A stretch of 64,000 bases of DNA from Methanomassiliicoccaceae archaeon UBA328 (GCA_002506905.1 DAYM01000004.1:40051-104050); one strand, 5' to 3'. Counted from the stretch's first letter, positions 1-9,260 are shown. A program made the numbers and translations. Notes: generated by a model not told the origin, from the letters alone.

Positions 1-297
1 GTCAAGGTCATTCGCATCTACGGATTCGTGATCCTGTTTCTGGTAGTGATCGATGTATGCTCCAGTATTCTACAGACCCTTCAATTCTCACAATTGGCTG
101 TTGTTACGATGTTCTTCAGAGAGAGTCTTTTCATCCTGTTCTATTGGATCTCCACATTTTTCTCCATGGACGCTGTATATTGGTCATTGCTGATCGCTGA
201 AGGAATAGGTGCGGTGATCATGGCGGTGTTCGCAATATATGCGGTAAGAAAGAGATCGTACGATTACCCGAGAACTCCCAAGCCTATTGCGACCTGA
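1..297 (+). CDS. MATE-family efflux pump, C-terminal part (cut by window edge)
   Basis: This is the last 98 codons of a multidrug/Na+ antiporter of the MATE family; the reading frame is open from base 1, so the gene starts outside the window. The visible part holds two hydrophobic segments, then a basic tail that ends in TGA. It resembles the C-terminus of the MATE pseudogene at 41974-43330: both have a tract of the form FRE.LF..FYW followed by SMDA(V/I)YWS. Function rests on this likeness and on the topology only. Membrane export of organic cations is the family role; the substrate is unknown. Confidence 0.7.
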   Translation, partial: VKVIRIYGFVILFLVVIDVCSSILQTLQFSQLAVVTMFFRESLFILFYWISTFFSMDAVYWSLLIAEGIGAVIMAVFAIYAVRKRSYDYPRTPKPIAT

Positions 298-379
298 TGT
301 GGATGTCGGAGTCATCGGATGACATGATCGGCCTTTCGACGGGATTAGGTTTTTCTAATCTCTCTTCCTTTGTCTCAAT

Positions 380-994
380 ATGGTCAACGGTCAATACAGA
401 TGCCCTTCCGGCGACGAAGGGAAACAGGTCATATCCTCTATGAACGAACATCATGCTCCGCTCACGGATTGGGCCCTTTCCAATCTTCCCGATATCGATC
501 CGAAATGGATATTGGATATCGGCTGCGGAGGCGGTATGCTCATCGGAAAGCTCGCCGAGAGGTATCCGGAGGCGTTGATCGACGGCGTCGACATCTCTGC
601 GGAATCCGTGAAGGCCACCGCGGACAACAATCCCCGCATTGCGGCCGAAGGCAGGCTCCACGTGCTCAAAGCATCGGTGTCCGACCTTCCATACGACAAA
701 GGGACGTTCGACCTTGTGACGGCAGTAGAGACGTATTTCTTCTGGCCGAACCCCGAATTGGATATATTCTCTGCCGCGGAGAGACTGGTTCCCGGAGGCG
801 TGATGATGATCGCTTCCGAAGCGTATCCCGACCCGGAATTCGACGAGGTCAATAATAGGCATTCCGAAGAGTATGGAATGAAACTGCTTCCGAACGAGAG
901 GTTGCAGGATATAATGTCCGGAGCGGGACTGAGGACGGAGTTCTTCACCGTGAAGGAGAAGAATTGGGTCGTGTTCATCGGAAAGAAGGAGTGA
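380..994 (+). CDS. Class I SAM-dependent methyltransferase (methyltransferase-11 type)
   Basis: A 204-residue protein with the SAM-binding glycine loop LDIGCGGG at residues 45-52, an acidic end of beta-2 (GVDIS) and a DLVTAVETYFF stretch at the motif IV position. It is a stand-alone Rossmann methyltransferase of usual length; nothing visible fixes the substrate. The ATG at 380 is preferred because the SAM loop then lies at the usual distance from the N-terminus. It ends four bases before msrA, so the two are probably cotranscribed. It is not closely alike to the methyltransferase at 21401. Confidence 0.8.
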   Translation: MVNGQYRCPSGDEGKQVISSMNEHHAPLTDWALSNLPDIDPKWILDIGCGGGMLIGKLAERYPEALIDGVDISAESVKATADNNPRIAAEGRLHVLKASVSDLPYDKGTFDLVTAVETYFFWPNPELDIFSAAERLVPGGVMMIASEAYPDPEFDEVNNRHSEEYGMKLLPNERLQDIMSGAGLRTEFFTVKEKNWVVFIGKKE

Positions 995-997
995 TCC

Positions 998-1531
998 ATG
1001 GTTGCGGATCCGTCGTACGTGCCGAAGGACGGACGTTCTGTCATTTACTTTGCGGGAGGGTGCTTCTGGGGAGTGGAGAAGGCGTTCTCGGTCATGCGCG
1101 GTGTGACGGATACCGAATGCGGTTACGCGAACGGGTTTGACAGACTCATCCCGGATTACATGCTGGTTTGTTCCGGGAAGTACGGTTATTTGGAAGCCGT
1201 GAGGGTGGAGTACGATCCGAAGATCATCGGATCGGACCTTCTGCTGGCGGCGTTCTTCATGATCATCGATCCCACGGACCGGGACAGACAGGGGAACGAT
1301 ATCGGGCACCAGTACAACACGGGGATCTACTGGACGGACGAGAGTACCGGCAGGTCCGTGAAAGCGTTCACGGAACAGGAGAGGAAGAAGTACAAGGTGT
1401 TCTACACCGAGATCGGTCCGCTGGAGAGGTTCACCGTCGCGGAACCGGAGCACCAGGATTATCTCGACAGGAATCCCGGAGGGTACTGTCATGTTCCGGA
1501 GAGGACGATCAGGGTGCTGAGGATGTTCTGA
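998..1531 (+). CDS. msrA: Peptide methionine-S-sulfoxide reductase MsrA
   Basis: Reduces methionine-S-sulfoxide in proteins and free form, using thioredoxin as electron donor. The catalytic motif GCFWG is at residues 21-25 (nucleophile Cys22). The family segments GYANG, YLEAVRVEYDP, DPTDRDRQGNDIGHQYNTGIYW (positions about 88-110) and a C-terminal GGYCHV with a likely resolving Cys all follow in order. Length of 177 residues is normal. It sits four bases after the methyltransferase and is followed by a hairpin (1593-1614). MsrA is uncommon but known in gut methanogens, where it repairs oxidative damage. Confidence 0.93.
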   Translation: MVADPSYVPKDGRSVIYFAGGCFWGVEKAFSVMRGVTDTECGYANGFDRLIPDYMLVCSGKYGYLEAVRVEYDPKIIGSDLLLAAFFMIIDPTDRDRQGNDIGHQYNTGIYWTDESTGRSVKAFTEQERKKYKVFYTEIGPLERFTVAEPEHQDYLDRNPGGYCHVPERTIRVLRMF

Positions 1532-1592
1532 GATCAGATCGTTTTATTCTTCTGCAAATTTGTCAACGGCCGGAGTTCCTGCGCTGTACTCC

Positions 1593-1614
1593 GATCACCA
1601 AAAGATCGGTGATC
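1593..1614 (+). terminator. Hairpin after msrA
   Basis: A 7-bp perfect stem, GATCACC against GGTGATC, with an 8-base loop (AAAAGATC), lies 60 bases after the msrA stop and is followed by a T-rich stretch. It may end the methyltransferase-msrA transcript. In archaea such hairpins are weaker evidence than T-tracts. Confidence 0.35.
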
Positions 1615-1651
1615 TGCGGATTTTGATAATCTTTGAAACGATCGTAGTATC

Positions 1652-1888
1652 ATGGATTTGGAGTATAATCTGAAGAAATTGGATGACTGGTATGAGAATG
1701 TTCAGGATGATGTTTTCTCAATATCGATCGGACCTGGAAATCTGATGGAGATCATCTTGTATAATTCCCGTAATCTGAGAGTGCAGGATAAACTGGAATT
1801 GTTTGGTTCCCTGGATGATTTTCTGTGTTTGGTTGCAGAGTTTGCGGAGATAAGAATAGAGAAATTCTTCCGGGAAGAGGATCAGTGA
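1652..1888 (+). CDS. Hypothetical protein, 78 residues
   Basis: A small acidic soluble protein with no family I recognise. It has a coding-like composition, an ATG start and a TGA stop, and no membrane segment or cysteines. It is followed 28 bases later by another small gene on the same strand (1917-2072), so the pair may be one operon at the left edge of the AT-rich accessory block. No function is proposed. Confidence 0.55.
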   Translation: MDLEYNLKKLDDWYENVQDDVFSISIGPGNLMEIILYNSRNLRVQDKLELFGSLDDFLCLVAEFAEIRIEKFFREEDQ

Positions 1889-1916
1889 ATAATAGATCCT
1901 GAGACGATCGGATCTC

Positions 1917-2072
1917 ATGGATCAGTATGTTCACGTAGAATGTCCAAAGTGCGGAGGGTATGTTCTTGCTGCAGATATGAAATATTGCGAGTCTTCGGAG
2001 GAGGAGAGATTCGAGTATTATGTTTGCGGGTGCGGGTGTAGGTTCGGAGTAAGATATTTTGTTGACGGGTGA
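1917..2072 (+). CDS. Small zinc-ribbon-like protein, 51 residues
   Basis: The frame opens with ATG and encodes 51 residues ending in TGA. It has two cysteine clusters, CPKC at residues 9-12 and CGCGC at 37-41, with a single Cys24 between. This is the layout of a compact zinc ribbon. The acidic middle (residues 25-33) and the aromatic C-terminus resemble the CpXC-type ribbons found in many small archaeal and bacterial proteins, but I cannot assign it to one. It lies 28 bases after the 78-residue gene. Confidence 0.55.
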   Translation: MDQYVHVECPKCGGYVLAADMKYCESSEEERFEYYVCGCGCRFGVRYFVDG

Positions 2073-2286
2073 GGAATAATGCTCACTTGGTACGAAAAAA
2101 CTTGCATAGTTTTATGATCTGATAGTGTGTATTTAGGTATGCCGTAAAACAGGTCGTGCGATCATCGTAGTTGATAGTTATTCCTGGACAGTTGAAGACA
2201 ACAACAATGCAGTAAAGAGGACAGATCTGTCTGTTTTCAAAAATCACGGTACGGCCATTCCGGTAGATGTTAGGTTTTTCTTCGGA

Positions 2287-2970
2287 GTGGACGATTTCAA
2301 AAAGGGCCAACACAGATCAGTAGTTTTGGTTTTTGATGGAAATAGATATCAGGCTAAATTGGAAAAGACCAATTCAACCGCAAATCAGGCCAGATTGATG
2401 TGGAATTTGGACCTTTCTCGTGCATTCAATAACAAGTATCCGAATGTTCTGAAAACCGGGTTATATCCTGAATTAAAGATTATGAAGATCAACGATTCGG
2501 AATATCATCTGGAGTTCAATAACAAACTTACGCTTCATGAAGTAATAGAACGTGATCTTCAGACGGAAGATAACAATACGGTGATTTCCGGAGGAGTGGA
2601 AGGGGAGAAAAAGCTCGTTATCGGAACCAGATATGAGCGTAACAGCAAAAACCGTGAGGATGCCATCGAGATTCATGGATTAAAGTGTGCCGTATGCGGT
2701 TTTGATTTCGGTGAAGCATATGGTGATGCAGGAAAGGATTACATCGAAGTTCACCATCTCGTTCCTCTTTCAGAAAAAGGAGCTCCTCAGAAGGTCAATC
2801 CGGAAACCGATCTGGTGTGTGTCTGTTCCAATTGTCATAGAATGATACACAGAAGGAAAGGCCAGGTTTATTCAGTCGAAGAGCTGAGAGAGAAGATGAT
2901 CGAGTGCGGCAGCATTCAGGAGATTGATGGTCAACTAATTTTATCGAGGAAGGCCGTCTTAAGAAAGTGA
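2287..2970 (+). CDS. HNH endonuclease with N-terminal recognition-like domain (start uncertain)
   Basis: The C-terminal half is a zinc-supported HNH nuclease: CxxC at residues 134-137 (numbered from GTG 2287), EVHHLVPLSE at 154-163, then CSNC at 180-183 followed by H184 and H188. HNH nucleases of this build act as restriction enzymes. The start is unclear. GTG 2287 is the first usual start codon, but the same frame is open from about 2137 and the upstream translation (for example DSYSWTVEDNNN, then GTAIPVDVRFFF) looks like the N-terminal part of this protein family. The true N-terminus has probably lost its start codon or lies in another frame. It sits beside a GmrSD-type gene and a PLD-helicase on the other strand. 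Confidence 0.8.
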   Translation: MDDFKKGQHRSVVLVFDGNRYQAKLEKTNSTANQARLMWNLDLSRAFNNKYPNVLKTGLYPELKIMKINDSEYHLEFNNKLTLHEVIERDLQTEDNNTVISGGVEGEKKLVIGTRYERNSKNREDAIEIHGLKCAVCGFDFGEAYGDAGKDYIEVHHLVPLSEKGAPQKVNPETDLVCVCSNCHRMIHRRKGQVYSVEELREKMIECGSIQEIDGQLILSRKAVLRK

Positions 2971-3016
2971 GCCAGTCGATAGTTAAAGCACACTGAGCAC
3001 GACATCTGATACAGCA

Positions 3017-4664
3017 TCATATCTGCATAATTGGCCATTTTTCTTTTACACGATTCAACAATTCATCTTGACGATTTTCTATGTCTTTTATAGTCCATTC
3101 ATCTAGGTTCGCAAGAGCTTTTGTATCCGGGATATCTGATTTCAAATACTCTTTTTTCTTAACATTAAATGTTGAATTTTTAATGCGTTCGTTCAGGGTA
3201 TGGTGGAGTAACGTCATATTCCCGATTCTGCGACAATATTCTTCGTGTTCGTCTTCTTCAATATTCCATTCACCTATTGATAAAGGCATGATGTGTTCTA
3301 GATGAACTGTTTGACCATTGGGAGATACAATGGTCTCCGAGTGTTCATGTTCATACAGGGATCTTAGAATGATTTTAGCTTCCTTATCTTTGGGATCATA
3401 TGTGGCGAATTTGCTTTCTATCTCTGGATCTTTCGCAGTGAGTTTTATTATCCGTTCAACTACTGATTTGGTGTTCAGTTCATCATTGGTGTCTCTAATG
3501 CAATCTTTGAGAATTCAGTTTCATTTTTATTTGCTACATAGCCCATAATTGCTTGATTTCTTACGATAAGACACTCAATCGCATTCAATATCTTGGATAT
3601 GTCCTCTTTTGATGCATTTTTTGCGCAGGCTGCCAATATTATGGGGTAAAAAGATGTGGCACCTAGGCCCCCTGTAGTTTTTAGGCATTCTACTGATTTC
3701 TGATCAATGAAATCATTTGTTCTTGGATATACAAGGTATAGGTAATTTTGATATGAATTGAACATGTGCTTTAGAAACTCATCCGCGTCGTCACCTAATT
3801 CATAGGATATCGCTCTAAACAGTGTTTTGCTTCTGACGAATTCGTGGGATGCATTCCAATAGTACCTAAAAAACTTGGAAATATCGGCGCTCTTAATCGA
3901 GGAAAATTCACTCGTCATTGTCATCCACTTTTCCTTTACAGAGTCAATATTGCGGGCATTTCTAAAAAAGTAATTTTTCAGCAGGTCCTTCACTTCTAAT
4001 TCTTTGCCACGAGAATTGAGTGTTTCAAATAGTATGCAAGCTTGTCTGAAATTGTCTGTTTCCACGACTGAAACCTTGAATCTTTTTACAAACGCGCTCC
4101 TATATTTTCCAACAATTTGACTTTGTCATCAAAAGAAAGTCCTTCTAGCAATTCTGATATGTACTTGAATATGTAAGCATAGGCTGCTGCAATTCTTTTG
4201 TTGGATTTATTACTGGCTTTAATGCTGTGATCTCCATCAATTATGTAATCTTTGAAGAAGACTTTGTTGGATCCGCCCATTGTTAAATTGGCACGCAAAT
4301 CGCCGTTTTCTTGTTTTTCACCAACACATTCACGAAGAGCGTACGTCATTTCCCAGAGGTTTTCTGCTTTGGAATTTTCTTCCTTTAGTTTTTCTGCGAT
4401 ATCCCATATTACTTTTAGATAAATCACTGAAGTGCACAACCTTTGTTGTCCATCTATTATGTAGCGCGTATTGTTTCCAAAGTGAGTTTTGATTTGTCCA
4501 TACAGATATTCTTCATCATTGCTGTTGATAAAGGAGTGCAAATCGCTAAGAAAGTCAGCAACCTCTTCATTTGTCCATGAATAGTCTCTTTGATAATCAG
4601 GGACAACAATTTTTTTCTCCAAAAGATCTTTCATTGGTTCTGTTGCCCATTTCATCTCGCTCAT
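3017..4664 (-). pseudogene. GmrSD-type (DUF262 + DUF1524) restriction protein, two frameshifts
   Basis: Read on the minus strand, three segments in three frames make one protein. The first (4664-4086) has the DUF262 ParB-like start with VPDYQRDYSW and IIDGQQRL. The second (about 4074-3500) includes FETLNSRG and the helical middle. The third (about 3500-3017) is the DUF1524 HNH part with VHLEHIMPLS and GNMTLL. Such proteins cut modified phage DNA in the GmrSD type IV restriction group. Frame breaks near 4073 and near 3503 are each explained by loss of one base in a short T or A run. ATG 4664 (in front of SEMKW) is a better start than 4748. It lies directly behind the helicase gene on the same strand. 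Confidence 0.8.
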
Positions 4665-4753
4665 GGTACCAAAGTGGCATGGTTCAAAAAGTAAATAGAT
4701 CTCTTGGAAAATAGTGTACACATTGTGCACTGTTCGGTAGTGTACCATTGCAG

Positions 4754-7723
4754 TTATTGAGCAATATACGTGAATAAGGAGTCATCAATTGTACATCTAA
4801 GTTTCATTGGAATATTCACAACACTCTCTCCGCCGGTCTCCGATTCTTTCATCTTATCGACAATCGGATCAACCAATCCCATGTAGTAAAAGTCCGTTCC
4901 TTCTCCGTCTGCCTTCTTGACAAACAAAGGAATAACCATGCCGGTTTTCCTGTAATTTCTGATCGCTACAACTTCCGGGCTGTCCATCTTCACTCTCGAA
5001 CGTGTGATCCAGCTGAAAGTGTTCCTGTCGATGAAACGGTCATCGTACTTCGTGGTCTCGCTGATATCTTCGTCTTTATTGTATGTAACGAAAATCGGAC
5101 ATGTGTTGTGCTTAATCCTGTAACCGTAGATCGTAGAATACTCGTTCTTATCCCAATTCAGGATTCTGCAGACGTCCGATCTGGAATATTTGGAAAACAG
5201 AACAAATCCAGCTTCATCGCAATCGGAATATTCTTTCCTGTTGATCTCCAATCCGCATTTGATCACGTCTTCGAAATACGATTTGAACGGGAGATCCCGG
5301 AGGTACTCCGACAGAACCGGACTGAGCACAAGTTTGTTTTCTCTTTTTACAATCAGGTTTCTGTAAGGATATTTTTTCGCAGTCGCTTCCACAACGAATC
5401 CGCCGGTAAGAATGGAAACCGCAGACTCGATCGATTTCTTACTGTATCCTCTGGACAGCAGATCTTCGATTCTGATCTTCCCATTCCTGACCACCTCGTT
5501 CAGTATCACCAATTCTTCCGGTCTTTTTCCGTTCAGGAATTGTGTAGAGACAAATCTGAGAACTTTGATTTCGTCTTCGGACATCTTATCCGTTGCGATT
5601 TTCAGTTTGTTTCTGAAATCATACAGGCTTTCGGAGTAATCCACGACAACTCTGGGATCCAGCGATCCGTTCTCGTACAATTCGACCAAAGTCGGATCCC
5701 TTCCCAATCTCACTTTCATGTTGCTGTACTCGTATTTCAGAGTAGCCAGCTTGGAAAGATTCGTTCTGTTGATGCAATCGTAGATCCTGTCTTTCGTGAT
5801 CGTATCGAAGTTGACGCTGGAGCATCCGGGAACGATGCTGTTGCCGCTTATCAGATATCTGCGGGCGTTGTCTTTGTTGCAGGACCTGTCTCCGGAGAAC
5901 GCAATTGGAATCAGGAAATTGTTGGTGTAATTTCCGATGAAGTCTATGATGACCACGTAGTCTTTGTTATTCGCCTTACGGAGGCCTCTTCCGAGCTGCT
6001 GAACGAACACGATGGCCGATTCCGTAGGTCTGAGCATGAGGATCTGATTGATGGCGGGAATGTCCACTCCTTCGTTGAAGATATTGACCGTTAGAATATA
6101 GTCCAAACAATCGTCGCCGGTGTCCTTTTCAAGTCTTTCGACCGCAGCCTCTCTTTCGTCGGGAGTGTTGTTTGCGGAAAGTGCCAGAGTTCTCAATCCT
6201 CTATCATTCATCTTATCGGAAAGAACTCTCGCTTCGTCTGTTCTGCTGCAGAAGATCAATCCCTTCACTCTGCCGCCGGTATGCGAGTAATAGTCGGCTT
6301 TGTCAAGGATGTGTTTGACACGTTCGTCGGATGTCAGCGTGTTGAATGATGTGTTGTCGTCCAGAGCCTTTCCGTTCACGGTGATATCGGAAATTCCGAA
6401 ATAATGGAAGGGACAGAGCATATCCTGTTCCATAGCCTTCTGAAGTCTGATTTCGTATGCTATGGTGTGATCGAATAAAGCAAAAACATCTCCTCCGTCC
6501 ATTCTCTCCGGAGTTGCGGTCATTCCGAGCATGAATTTCGGACGGAAATAGTCGATGATGCGTTTGTAGGAATCCGAGAATGCGTGATGGGCTTCATCGC
6601 ACACGATGTAATCGAAGTGATCTCTTTGGAAATGTTCCATCACTTCTTTTTTCGACATTGTCTGGATGGTTGAAAACAGCATATCCGCGTTGTAATCCTT
6701 GCTGTTGCCGGACAGAATTCCGTATGTGAATTTTGACCCCAGGACTTTGCCGTAGCTGTTCTTTGCATCTTTCAGAATCTGTTCTCTGTGAACCAGAAAC
6801 AGGACTTTTTTGGCACCGAATTCTCTGACGTCGAAAGCCGAAAGATAGGTTTTTCCCGTACCTGTAGCGGATATCAGAAGAGCTCTGTCTTTGCCGTCAC
6901 GGTGTATTTTATCCAGATTGATCAGAGCCTCTTTCTGCATATCGTTGGGCTGGAGAAGATCGTATCCTTTTTCGGTGAAGATTTCCTTTGAACGTTCCAT
7001 CCTGGCTCTTTTGTATCTCGGGATGTAATCATCGATCCATTCGTCGGTGAGAACGGTAGAATCCGACCACATTGTTTCGAATTCGGATATCGTATCTCTG
7101 AGGAGTTCTCCGTCGTCTAAAGAAGACAATTTCAGATTCCATTCTTTGTTGACTGCGAGAGCATCCGCGGTAAGATTGGAGCTTCCGATGATCATCGTGT
7201 CAACATCTTTTCCGTGGAAGATGTAGCCTTTTGTGTGGAAGCTGTCCTTCTCGTACATTCTGATTTCGAAATCGGTGTTTTTCAGCAGCCATTTCAGAGC
7301 GTTCGGATCGCTGAAATTCAGATAATCGGTTGTGATTATGCGTCCTTTGACCTGACGTTCTTTCAATTCTTCGAATTTCTGGAACAGTCCTGTGATTCCG
7401 CCCATTGTTATGAATGCAACGGAGAAGTCGAAAGATTCGCATTTGTCCAGTTCGGAAACGATGGATGTGCTGACTTTGATCTTCTTTTCAAAATCGTTGT
7501 AGATCAGCTTTGGCCTGTATGATTCGTTTGATTCTTTGTCTTTATCGACTATTGCAGTAATGGCCGATTCAGACAGAATGTCCGCCAGAGAATCATCAGG
7601 ATTCATTGATTGGAAAGCTGCGGCATGGCTAATTAAGGTATCGGTGTTAGAACTAATTTGAATGATTATAGAGCCCATCTCGACTATTATGTTCACTATT
7701 TGAATTTCTGAGTCTGTTTTCAA
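4754..7723 (-). CDS. PLD-nuclease / SF2 helicase / DUF3427 fusion protein
   Basis: A 989-residue protein. An N-terminal phospholipase-D-type nuclease half has HTK at residues 163-165 and GSSN at 180-183. A superfamily 2 helicase follows with Walker A GTGKT (288-292), DEAH box (376-379), motif III TAT (402-404) and motif VI QLGRGLR near 600. The last 350 residues match the DUF3427 region that usually closes such proteins. Proteins of this layout occur in defence and restriction clusters and are thought to act on foreign DNA. The first 40 residues look unlike the family, so an internal ATG (Met40) may be the true start. The GmrSD-type gene follows closely on the same strand. It ends in TAA. Confidence 0.85.
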   Translation of the reverse strand: MKTDSEIQIVNIIVEMGSIIIQISSNTDTLISHAAAFQSMNPDDSLADILSESAITAIVDKDKESNESYRPKLIYNDFEKKIKVSTSIVSELDKCESFDFSVAFITMGGITGLFQKFEELKERQVKGRIITTDYLNFSDPNALKWLLKNTDFEIRMYEKDSFHTKGYIFHGKDVDTMIIGSSNLTADALAVNKEWNLKLSSLDDGELLRDTISEFETMWSDSTVLTDEWIDDYIPRYKRARMERSKEIFTEKGYDLLQPNDMQKEALINLDKIHRDGKDRALLISATGTGKTYLSAFDVREFGAKKVLFLVHREQILKDAKNSYGKVLGSKFTYGILSGNSKDYNADMLFSTIQTMSKKEVMEHFQRDHFDYIVCDEAHHAFSDSYKRIIDYFRPKFMLGMTATPERMDGGDVFALFDHTIAYEIRLQKAMEQDMLCPFHYFGISDITVNGKALDDNTSFNTLTSDERVKHILDKADYYSHTGGRVKGLIFCSRTDEARVLSDKMNDRGLRTLALSANNTPDEREAAVERLEKDTGDDCLDYILTVNIFNEGVDIPAINQILMLRPTESAIVFVQQLGRGLRKANNKDYVVIIDFIGNYTNNFLIPIAFSGDRSCNKDNARRYLISGNSIVPGCSSVNFDTITKDRIYDCINRTNLSKLATLKYEYSNMKVRLGRDPTLVELYENGSLDPRVVVDYSESLYDFRNKLKIATDKMSEDEIKVLRFVSTQFLNGKRPEELVILNEVVRNGKIRIEDLLSRGYSKKSIESAVSILTGGFVVEATAKKYPYRNLIVKRENKLVLSPVLSEYLRDLPFKSYFEDVIKCGLEINRKEYSDCDEAGFVLFSKYSRSDVCRILNWDKNEYSTIYGYRIKHNTCPIFVTYNKDEDISETTKYDDRFIDRNTFSWITRSRVKMDSPEVVAIRNYRKTGMVIPLFVKKADGEGTDFYYMGLVDPIVDKMKESETGGESVVNIPMKLRCTIDDSLFTYIAQ

Positions 7724-7786
7724 TTAGTTTATGTTTTTTAAGATAAATGCGCCCTAGTTATCATTAAATATACAGCTATTAATTAC

Positions 7787-7809
7787 ATATTGGATGTTTA
7801 ATCCAATAT
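7787..7809. promoter_or_regulatory. Inverted repeat (putative iron-regulator operator 1)
   Basis: Perfect 9-bp arms ATATTGGAT and ATCCAATAT surround GTTTA. The core TTGGATGTTTAATCCAA recurs with few changes upstream of the second iron-type ABC operon (39497-39513). A TATA-like AT-rich box (around 7763-7771) lies about 25 bases upstream, so the repeat would cover the transcription start, the place for a repressor. Archaeal DtxR/MntR-type metal regulators bind this sort of dyad, but the regulator here is inferred. Confidence 0.6.
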
Positions 7810-7873
7810 GCTTATTAACGAGTAGTCGAAACAAGAAAATTTTCGATGAAACTAATAAATACTGAGAGAAAAA

Positions 7874-9217
7874 ATGGATAAAAAAGTATCAGCCATAATA
7901 GTAGTGGTGATTCTTCTCGCTGCAGGACTCACAGGCGCTATTTATGTTTTGAATAATAATAACAAAGAAACGTCAGTGAGTTATGCAGGAGACGTCAAGA
8001 TCTACGGAAATGCAAATAATGACGATACTATCAGCAGTGCAGATATCGATGTATTGAATGATCTGATAGTTAATCAAAATTATACTGAAACCGACTATCC
8101 CTACGCGGATGCTGACCAGGATGGAGAAATAACTGCTTCCGATGTCGAAGTCGTTCAGAATATAATCGATGGAAAGGAGACGATCATTTACTACGTCAAT
8201 TATTTTGATTCAGTAAGGACGATTCACTATCCCATTACAGGAACGATCGGTACGAGCTTCTGACAGCAGGCAGAGCTTACAGTCATACTGGGAATTTGGG
8301 ATAAGGTAGCTGCCGTCGATACAAGTACGCAGTCAAATGCATCTAATGCAGAGAAATATCCAGGTATCGAAAATCTTTTTGATCTCGGAAGCAGGGATGC
8401 AATGACCGCAGAAGCAATTCTGGCTAGCGGAATATCTGCATTGATCTGTCATGGAAATGCTTCCTCATCTACTGAGGATTTGATTACAGACTTTGAAGAA
8501 GCAGGTAAGACAATAGATATTATTTGTCTTGGATGGGAAGGAATGAATTGCCTTTCAACTGCTTTGATGATGGGAATATTCTTCCAGGTGGAAGATGCGG
8601 CACATGAATATGTTGATTGGTGTAATGGTATTCTTAACAAACTGAAAACAGCCATTGACACTCTCGATGAAGACGATGTAGCTACGGTCATACTTCCGTT
8701 GATGTACACAAAGCAGTCTTCGAATATCAGGATCGAGTGTGAAGGTACTGGTTCATATTCATTGGTCAGTCAGATTGCAAATGTTGTTGATCTTGAAGAT
8801 GCTACATATGAGACTAAGAACAGAGCTTACAGAACGGCAGAATGGTTCCTCTCTGAAAATGAAAATGGTCTTTTTGATTATATTCTGATTATGGAGGAAG
8901 GAAGCGGTCTGGGTTCTACGAATGAATCATATAATGCGCGTTTCGAGGCGTCCATTGAATATTTTGTTCAGTGTCCCGCATATGAGCAGGGGAGAATTGG
9001 AGGAACAACATACGGATTCGGCGGTTTCTCTGGATTCTCACTATTGACATATGTGGCATTTGTGCTGTACCCGCAACTCTTTACCGAGGATCAGGGTCTG
9101 GAAGACAGGCAGTATTGGTTCGATAATTTCACCAACCAGACGGTTGATGTGAACAACATGGCCTGGCGTTACACCGGAACAGCATATGAAGAGTATGTTG
9201 ATAGGATGGACAGTTGA
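7874..9217 (+). pseudogene. Iron/siderophore-type ABC substrate-binding protein with dockerin-like repeats, in-frame TGA
   Basis: An N-terminal membrane anchor (residues 6-28) is followed by two calcium-loop repeats of dockerin/EF-hand type (NANNDDTISSAD and DADQDGEITASD, about residues 45-96), then a periplasmic-binding-protein-2 (FecB-like) domain starting near VRTIHYP. The reading frame is interrupted once, by TGA at 8261-8263, after GTIGTSF; it is open again at once (QQAELTVILGIWDKV) to the stop at 9217. TGA is the normal stop here, so the full protein should not be made unless this is an error; TGG to TGA is one possible change. It leads an operon with a permease and an ATPase and has a hairpin right behind it. 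Confidence 0.8.
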
Positions 9218-9224
9218 ATAATCA

Positions 9225-9257
9225 GCGTCCCTTCAGGGACGCTTCTTTCTTTTAATT
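9225..9257 (+). terminator. Hairpin plus T-rich tail between binding protein and permease
   Basis: A perfect 7-bp stem, GCGTCCC against GGGACGC, with loop TTCA (9225-9242), is followed by TTCTTTCTTTT. It lies eight bases after the binding-protein stop and just before the permease ATG at 9261. It could be a partial terminator that makes more binding protein than permease, or a stabiliser of the upstream message. Confidence 0.6.
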
Positions 9258-9260
9258 AAT

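Noticed and set aside
284..1492. Long minus-strand open frame opposite the methyltransferase and msrA genes
   Set aside because: It is the mirror of two well-supported genes, with Arg/His-rich composition and no family likeness.
2083..2313. 76-residue minus-strand frame upstream of the HNH gene
   Set aside because: It lies over the likely N-terminal coding sequence of the HNH protein and looks like a shadow.
3318..3548. Plus-strand frames over the GmrSD-type gene
   Set aside because: The minus strand encodes DUF1524 sequence here in one frame; plus-strand frames are shadows.
8261..8263. TGA as a sense codon (Gly or Trp) in iron operon 1
   Set aside because: TGA ends most genes in this window, including the neighbours, so general recoding is not possible; no selenocysteine-type structure was noticed and the relatives have no Cys there.
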